DNA of 64,000 bases, from positions 2,728,001 through 2,792,000 of the forward strand of contig CP107851.1 in assembly GCA_036013505.1 (NCBI GenBank), written 5' to 3'. A program made the translations under genes and the position numbers. This stretch comes from Streptomyces sp. NBC_00510 (lineage in GTDB: Bacteria; Actinomycetota; Actinomycetes; Streptomycetales; Streptomycetaceae). This document shows, piece after piece, positions 59,811 to 64,000 of this stretch. The notes beneath the pieces are model-generated. The model did no database searches. It had not been told where the DNA came from and worked only from the letters and a program-made list of their open reading frames with translations. The stretch's first letter is position 1. The number at the start of each line of letters is the position of its first letter.

Positions 59811-61823
59811 ATGAGCGAGCGTCAGAAGGATCGTCCGTGGCTGATGCGGACGTACGCGGGGCACTCCACCGCCGAGGCGTCCAACGCCCTGTACCGGCGC
59901 AACCTCGCCAAGGGCCAGACCGGGCTGTCGGTCGCGTTCGACCTCCCGACGCAGACCGGGTACGACCCCGACCACATCCTGGCCCGCGGCGAGGTGGGCC
60001 GGGTCGGGGTCCCGGTCGCCCACCTCGGCGACATGCGCCGGCTCTTCCAGGACATCCCCCTGGAGGAGATGAACACCTCGATGACCATCAACGCCAGCGC
60101 CATGTGGCTGCTCGCGCTCTACCAGGTGGTCGCCGAGGAGCAGGGCGCCGACGTCACCAGGCTCCAGGGGACGACGCAGAACGACATCGTCAAGGAGTAC
60201 CTGTCGCGCGGGACGTACGTCTTCCCGCCCGGCCCGTCGCTCCGGCTGACGACGGACATGATCGCGTACACGGTCAACCACATCCCCAAGTGGAACCCCA
60301 TCAACATCTGCAGTTACCACCTGCAGGAGGCCGGGGCCACGCCGGTGCAGGAGATCGCGTACTCCATGTCCACCGCGATCGCCGTCCTCGACGCGGTCCG
60401 CGACTCCGGCCAGGTGCCGCAGGAGCGGATGGGCGACGTCGTCGCGCGCATCTCCTTCTTCGTGAACGCGGGCGTGCGCTTCGTCGAGGAGATGTGCAAG
60501 ATGCGGGCCTTCACCCGCATCTGGGACAGGATCACCCGCGAGCGCTACGGCATCGAGGACCCCAAGCAGCGCCGCTTCCGGTACGGGGTCCAGGTCAACT
60601 CGCTCGGCCTGACGGAGGCCCAGCCGGAGAACAACGTCCAGCGCATCGTGCTGGAGATGCTGGCGGTGACGCTCTCCAAGGACGCCCGGGCCCGCGCCGT
60701 GCAGCTGCCGGCCTGGAACGAGGCGCTCGGCCTGCCGCGCCCCTGGGACCAGCAGTGGTCCCTGCGCATCCAGCAGGTGCTGGCCCACGAGAGCGACCTG
60801 CTGGAGTACGGCGACATCTTCGAGGGCAGCCACGTCGTGGAGGCGAAGGTCACCGAGCTCGTCGGGCAGTCCCTGGCCGAGATCGAGCACATCCAGGAGA
60901 TGGGCGGTGCCATGGCCGCCGTGGAGTCCGGCTACCTGAAGTCGCAGCTGGTCTCCTCGCACGCCGAGCGCCGGGCGCGGATCGAGTCCGGCCAGGAGAA
61001 GATCATCGGTGTCAACTGCTACGAGGGCACCGAGCCCAGCCCCCTCACCTCCGACCTGGACGGCGCCATCATGACCGTCGACCCGGAGAACGAGGCACGG
61101 GTCGTCGCCGCCCTCCACGACTGGCGCGACAACCGGGACGAAGTACGGGCGCAGCGGTCGCTGGAGACCCTCAAGGCCGCGGCCGCCGGGACCGGCAACC
61201 TGATGGAGGCCACCCTGGAGTGCGCCCGGGCGGGTGTCACCACCGGCGAGTGGTCCTGGGCGCTGCGCGACGTCTTCGGCGAGTTCCGCGCGCCGACGGG
61301 CGTGAGCAGCGCCCCCGTCGCGGTCACCGCCGAGCCGGGCACGCCGCTGGCCGCGGTGCGCCGCAAGGCGGCGCTGACCGCCGAGGAGCTGGGCACCGGC
61401 AAGCTGCGGCTGCTGGTGGGCAAGCCGGGCCTGGACGGTCACTCCAACGGCGCCGAGCAGATAGCCGTAAGGGCGCGCGACGCCGGCTTCGAGGTGGTCT
61501 ACCAGGGCATCCGGCTGACGCCCGAGCAGATCGTGTCGGCGGCGGTCGCCGAGGACGTCCACTGCGTGGGCCTGTCGATCCTCTCCGGCTCGCACGCCGA
61601 ACTGGTCCCGGACGTGCTGGACCGGCTCCGCAGGGCCGGGGTGGACGACGTGCCGGTCATCGCCGGCGGCATCATCCCGCCGGCGGACGCTGCCAAGCTG
61701 GTCGAGTCCGGCGTCGCGGCCGTGTTCACGCCGAAGGACTTCGGGATCACCGAGATCATCGGCAGGATCGTGGACGAGATCCGCAGGGCCAACAAGCTGG
61801 AGCCGCTGGAGGTCGCCGCGTGA
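59811..61823 (+). CDS. meaA: Ethylmalonyl-CoA mutase (MeaA type)
   Basis: A 670-residue adenosylcobalamin-dependent mutase of the MeaA/Ecm group. The substrate TIM barrel (about 1-510) has TQTGYDPDHILARGEVGRVGVPV, which differs from methylmalonyl-CoA mutases. The C-terminal B12 domain (about 535-665) has GKPGLDGHSNGAEQ (D-x-H-x-x-G, the cobalt-ligand histidine) and LSILSGSH. It converts ethylmalonyl-CoA to methylsuccinyl-CoA. It follows ccrA by 14 bp. No cobalamin riboswitch is present. Its TGA overlaps a GTG that begins a 17-codon ORF. Confidence 0.93.
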   Translation: MSERQKDRPWLMRTYAGHSTAEASNALYRRNLAKGQTGLSVAFDLPTQTGYDPDHILARGEVGRVGVPVAHLGDMRRLFQDIPLEEMNTSMTINASAMWLLALYQVVAEEQGADVTRLQGTTQNDIVKEYLSRGTYVFPPGPSLRLTTDMIAYTVNHIPKWNPINICSYHLQEAGATPVQEIAYSMSTAIAVLDAVRDSGQVPQERMGDVVARISFFVNAGVRFVEEMCKMRAFTRIWDRITRERYGIEDPKQRRFRYGVQVNSLGLTEAQPENNVQRIVLEMLAVTLSKDARARAVQLPAWNEALGLPRPWDQQWSLRIQQVLAHESDLLEYGDIFEGSHVVEAKVTELVGQSLAEIEHIQEMGGAMAAVESGYLKSQLVSSHAERRARIESGQEKIIGVNCYEGTEPSPLTSDLDGAIMTVDPENEARVVAALHDWRDNRDEVRAQRSLETLKAAAAGTGNLMEATLECARAGVTTGEWSWALRDVFGEFRAPTGVSSAPVAVTAEPGTPLAAVRRKAALTAEELGTGKLRLLVGKPGLDGHSNGAEQIAVRARDAGFEVVYQGIRLTPEQIVSAAVAEDVHCVGLSILSGSHAELVPDVLDRLRRAGVDDVPVIAGGIIPPADAAKLVESGVAAVFTPKDFGITEIIGRIVDEIRRANKLEPLEVAA

Positions 61824-61873
61824 CCCCCGCAGCGAACACCCGTACGAACACGTTCGACACCCCGGAGGCGTAG
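61820..61873 (+). pseudogene. 17-codon ORF, possible remnant of the CoA-ester lyase gene (mcl)
   Basis: GTG at 61820 overlaps the meaA stop as GTGA, and the frame runs VTPAANTRTNTFDTPEA to TAG at 61871, inside the maoC ribosome binding site TAGGAGAG. In related Streptomyces clusters a gene for a citrate-lyase-beta-like CoA-ester lyase lies here. The start and end of this small ORF look like those of such a gene joined after an in-frame deletion of about 300 codons. The comparison is from memory, so it is an inference. Confidence 0.45.
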
Positions 61874-61878
61874 GAGAG

Positions 61879-62382
61879 ATGCAGTTCGGCCGTACGTATG
61901 AAGAGTTCGAGGTCGGCGCCGTCTACAAGCACTGGCCCGGGAAGACGGTCACCGAATACGACGACCACCTCTTCTGCCTCCTGACCATGAACCACCACCC
62001 GCTCCACATGGACGCGAACTACGCCGAGAGGACCACCGACTTCGGGAAGAACGTGGTCGTGGGGAACTACGTCTACTCCCTGCTGCTCGGCATGTCGGTG
62101 CCGGACGTCTCCGGCAAGGCGATCGCCAACCTGGAGGTCGAGTCGCTCAAGCACGTGGCGCCCACCTTCCACGGCGACACCATCTACGGCGAGACGACCG
62201 TGCTGGACAAGTGGCCGTCGAAGTCGAAGGACGACCGCGGGATCGTCCACGTGGAGACCAAGGGCTACAAGCAGGACGGCACCCTGGTGTGCGTCTTCCG
62301 CCGCAAGGTGATGGTCCCCACCGCCACGTACATCAAGGAGCGCGGCGGCGAGCAGCCCGGCCGCCCCGAGCTGAACGCCTAG
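61879..62382 (+). CDS. MaoC-type hydratase (mesaconyl-C1-CoA hydratase candidate)
   Basis: A 167-residue single hot-dog-fold hydratase. The signature reads GRTYEEFEVGAVYKHWPGKTVTEYDDHLFCLLTMNHHPLHMDANYAERT, with the catalytic Asp/His region D-x-x-x-x-N-H-H-P-x-H. In the EMC pathway this step hydrates mesaconyl-C1-CoA to beta-methylmalyl-CoA. Two-domain Mch proteins of alphaproteobacteria are twice as long, so this would act as an oligomer. GGAGAG precedes the ATG. It is followed by the dehydrogenase gene after 12 bp. Confidence 0.87.
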   Translation: MQFGRTYEEFEVGAVYKHWPGKTVTEYDDHLFCLLTMNHHPLHMDANYAERTTDFGKNVVVGNYVYSLLLGMSVPDVSGKAIANLEVESLKHVAPTFHGDTIYGETTVLDKWPSKSKDDRGIVHVETKGYKQDGTLVCVFRRKVMVPTATYIKERGGEQPGRPELNA

Positions 62383-62394
62383 GAGACAGCAGAC

Positions 62395-63606
62395 ATGAGC
62401 CGCCTCGCGCAGACCGACGGGCTGACCGACGTCCAGCAGGAGATCCTCTCCACCGTCCGCAGCTTCGTCGACAAGGAGATCATCCCGGTCGCCAACGAGC
62501 TGGAGCACAAGGACGAGTACCCCACCGACATCGTTGAGGGCCTCAAGGAACTCGGCATCTTCGGTCTGATGATCCCCGAGGAGTACGGCGGCCTGGGCGA
62601 GTCCCTGCTCACCTACGCCCTGACGGTCGAGGAGATCGCCCGCGGCTGGATGAGCGTGTCGGGCATCATCAACACGCACTTCATCGTCGCCTACATGCTC
62701 AAGCAGCACGGCACCCAGGAGCAGAAGGACCACTTCCTGCCCCGCATGGCCGCCGGCGACGTGCGCGGCGCCTTCTCGATGTCCGAGCCGGGCCTCGGCT
62801 CCGACGTCTCGGCGATCCGCACCAAGGCGGTCCGGGACGGTGACGACTACGTCATCAACGGCCAGAAGATGTGGCTGACCAACGGCGGCACCTCCAACCT
62901 CGTCGCGGTGCTGTGCCGGACCGACGAGGGCCAGCCGGAGAGCGCGGCCCCGCACAAGTCGATGACGACCTTCCTCATCGAGAAGGAGCCGGGCTTCGGG
63001 CCGAACCCGACGGTGAAGGGTCTCACCGTGCCCGGCAAGATCGAGAAGATGGGGTACAAGGGCGTCGACACGACCGAACTCATCCTCGAGGATGTGAAGA
63101 TTCCGTCAAATCGCGTCCTGGGCGGTCAGAGCGGCCGCGGTTTTTACCAAATGATGGACGGGGTCGAAGTCGGCCGGGTCAACGTGGCCGCCCGCGGCTG
63201 CGGTGTCGCACAGCGCGCCTTCGAACTGGGGATCGCGTACGCCCAGCAGCGGCAGACCTTCGGCAAGCCGATCGCGCAGCACCAGGCGATCCAGTTCAAG
63301 CTCTCCGAGATGGCCACCAAGGTCGAGGCGGCCCACGCGCTGATGGTGAACGCGGCCCGCAAGAAGGACTCCGGCCAGCGCAACGACCTCGAGGCCGGCA
63401 TGGCGAAGTACCTGGCCGCGGAGTACTGCAAGGAGGTCGTTGAGGACGCCTTCCGCATCCACGGCGGCTACGGCTTCTCCAAGGAGTACGAGATCGAGCG
63501 CCTCTACCGCGAGGCCCCGATGCTGCTCATCGGTGAGGGCACCGCCGAGATCCAGAAAATGATCATCGGGCGCCGGCTGCTCGAGGAGTACCGAATCCAG
63601 GGGTGA
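62395..63606 (+). CDS. Acyl-CoA dehydrogenase (methylsuccinyl-CoA dehydrogenase candidate)
   Basis: A 403-residue FAD-dependent dehydrogenase. FAD and substrate motifs: MSEPGLGSDVSAIRTKAVRDGD near 122-143, YVINGQKMWLTNGG near 145-158 and the C-terminal IHGGYGFSKEYEIERLYREAPMLLIGEGTAEIQKMIIGRRLLEEY, where the catalytic glutamate (YREAP) sits. Given its operon with ccrA, meaA and maoC, methylsuccinyl-CoA to mesaconyl-C1-CoA is the likely reaction. The proteobacterial Mcd is longer (about 550). ATG at 62395 follows GGAGACAGCAGAC. Confidence 0.9.
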   Translation: MSRLAQTDGLTDVQQEILSTVRSFVDKEIIPVANELEHKDEYPTDIVEGLKELGIFGLMIPEEYGGLGESLLTYALTVEEIARGWMSVSGIINTHFIVAYMLKQHGTQEQKDHFLPRMAAGDVRGAFSMSEPGLGSDVSAIRTKAVRDGDDYVINGQKMWLTNGGTSNLVAVLCRTDEGQPESAAPHKSMTTFLIEKEPGFGPNPTVKGLTVPGKIEKMGYKGVDTTELILEDVKIPSNRVLGGQSGRGFYQMMDGVEVGRVNVAARGCGVAQRAFELGIAYAQQRQTFGKPIAQHQAIQFKLSEMATKVEAAHALMVNAARKKDSGQRNDLEAGMAKYLAAEYCKEVVEDAFRIHGGYGFSKEYEIERLYREAPMLLIGEGTAEIQKMIIGRRLLEEYRIQG

Positions 63607-63612
63607 ATGTCT

Positions 63613-63649
63613 GGGTTGTGACACTTTGTGCGAGCCAAAGGTCACACCC
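63613..63649 (+). terminator. Terminator of the EMC operon
   Basis: GGGTTGTGAC, CTTTG, a 7-base loop, CAAAG and GTCACACCC form a 14-bp stem with two single-base bulges (T in GGGTT and A between the stem parts). It starts seven bases after the dehydrogenase stop. Confidence 0.75.
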
Positions 63650-63777
63650 AGTCATCAAATACCGGCCACTGACTCGACTGCTGGCTTGCCCAGTTGCCGG
63701 TCACTCCCGATACCATTCACGGAAAGCCGCCGTCCCCTGCACCATCATTGCGGCACCCTCCGCTACGAAGGTCTTCC

Positions 63778-64000
63778 ATGCCCCACAGCCATTCCTCTGC
63801 ACAACGCGACAGCCGGGCCGGCGTACGCCTCGCGCGCGGAGCGTCGCCGTGGCTCCTCCCGACCGTGGCCACCGCCGCGATCAGCCTCGTCCGCGCCCGC
63901 CGCTCCGGGCGCTGGGCGGCCGTGGCCGTCCCCACCACCGCCCTCGCGGCGGGCATGCTGTGGTTCTTCCGCGACCCCGAGCGTGAGATCACCCAGGGCC
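63778..64000 (+). CDS. psd: Phosphatidylserine decarboxylase proenzyme (5' part only)
   Basis: The first 74 residues of a protein that starts MPHSHSSAQRDSRAGVRLA, followed by hydrophobic segments (WLLPTVATAAISLV and AVPTTALAAGMLWFF) and FFRDPEREITQG, the conserved entry of the small PSD-A class. The catalytic LGST-type pyruvoyl-forming site lies beyond the window. It would convert phosphatidylserine to phosphatidylethanolamine at the membrane. The gene is cut by the right edge. It follows the EMC operon after a terminator, an order I recall from other Streptomyces genomes. Confidence 0.85.
   Translation, partial: MPHSHSSAQRDSRAGVRLARGASPWLLPTVATAAISLVRARRSGRWAAVAVPTTALAAGMLWFFRDPEREITQG

Noticed and set aside
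61823..61878. Cobalamin riboswitch near the B12-dependent mutase gene
   Set aside because: No B12-box (GCCACTG-like) or surrounding helices were found upstream of ccrA, meaA or maoC.
63601..63777. Possible small gene between the acyl-CoA dehydrogenase and psd
   Set aside because: The only frame passes through the terminator hairpin and has no ribosome binding site.
1..64000. tRNA genes, insertion sequences, prophage and CRISPR arrays
   Set aside because: I saw no cloverleaf, transposase, integrase or spaced direct repeats. A covariance-model scan would be needed to exclude a tRNA fully.

Overview
The window is high-GC actinobacterial DNA with Streptomyces character. Codons are GC-ending, GTG/TTG starts are common, 4-bp ATGA/GTGA overlaps are frequent, and there are SpoIIE-type phosphatases, a WYL regulator, several Streptomyces-type DUF families and an ethylmalonyl-CoA (EMC) cluster anchored by ccrA. 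I recognised no tRNA, rRNA, insertion sequence, prophage or CRISPR array.

Layout. 1-6941: a divergent L-rhamnose locus, with an ABC importer leftwards and rhaI, a fused aldolase-dehydrogenase and rhaB rightwards; two near-identical promoters and TGAA/TTCA palindromes lie between. 6957-19276: OsmC protein, lipoprotein, DinB protein, MFS carrier, WYL regulator, PAS-GAF-SpoIIE-HATPase phosphatase, Ca2+/H+ antiporter, membrane phosphodiesterase-like protein, metallo-hydrolase and DedA protein. 19277-20027 is gene-free and holds decayed repeats. 20028-24538: an aminotransferase-fold protein without its PLP lysine, small stress-type proteins, a PAP2/diacylglycerol-kinase fusion and SseB. 24627-29221: an Rnl5-like RNA ligase, a DUF5107/TPR protein and an enterochelin-esterase-like protein whose nucleophile serine is glycine; its 3' end runs into a 175-bp tandem repeat. 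30217-34521: acetyltransferase, methyltransferase and a NMT1/THI5-type ABC importer operon. 34787-35002: a thiamine-pyrophosphate riboswitch plus terminator facing away from that importer. 35121-44363: serpin, L,D-transpeptidase, DUF4232 lipoprotein, a four-gene overlapping peptidase operon (M55, M20, S9, S66) and a methyltransferase. 44498-50266: a second SpoIIE-type phosphatase, an MFS pump with three carboxypeptidase-regulatory-like repeats, and an SRPBCC protein. 50433-51876: a truncated alanyl-tRNA-synthetase-like gene behind what reads as a complete ribosome-mediated attenuator. 51984-55068: radical SAM protein, acetyltransferase and HEAT-repeat protein. 55391-63606: C4-CoA metabolism (double-domain 3-hydroxybutyryl-CoA dehydrogenase, TetR regulator, ccrA, meaA, MaoC hydratase, acyl-CoA dehydrogenase). 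63778-64000: start of psd.

How the genes work together. The rhamnose block imports and degrades L-rhamnose to dihydroxyacetone phosphate and lactate. The peptidase operon resembles the B. subtilis dppA/ykfA logic of using murein-derived peptides. The C4 block turns acetoacetyl-CoA into crotonyl-CoA, ethylmalonyl-CoA, methylsuccinyl-CoA and mesaconyl-CoA derivatives, but the CoA-ester lyase gene expected between meaA and maoC is replaced by a 17-codon ORF that looks like its fused ends.

The strongest new observation is at 50433-50562. A leaderless 22-codon ORF contains six Ala codons, followed by mutually exclusive 1:2, 2:3 and 3:4 pairings, just upstream of an AlaRS-like gene. All statements come from reading the sequence; no database search was run.
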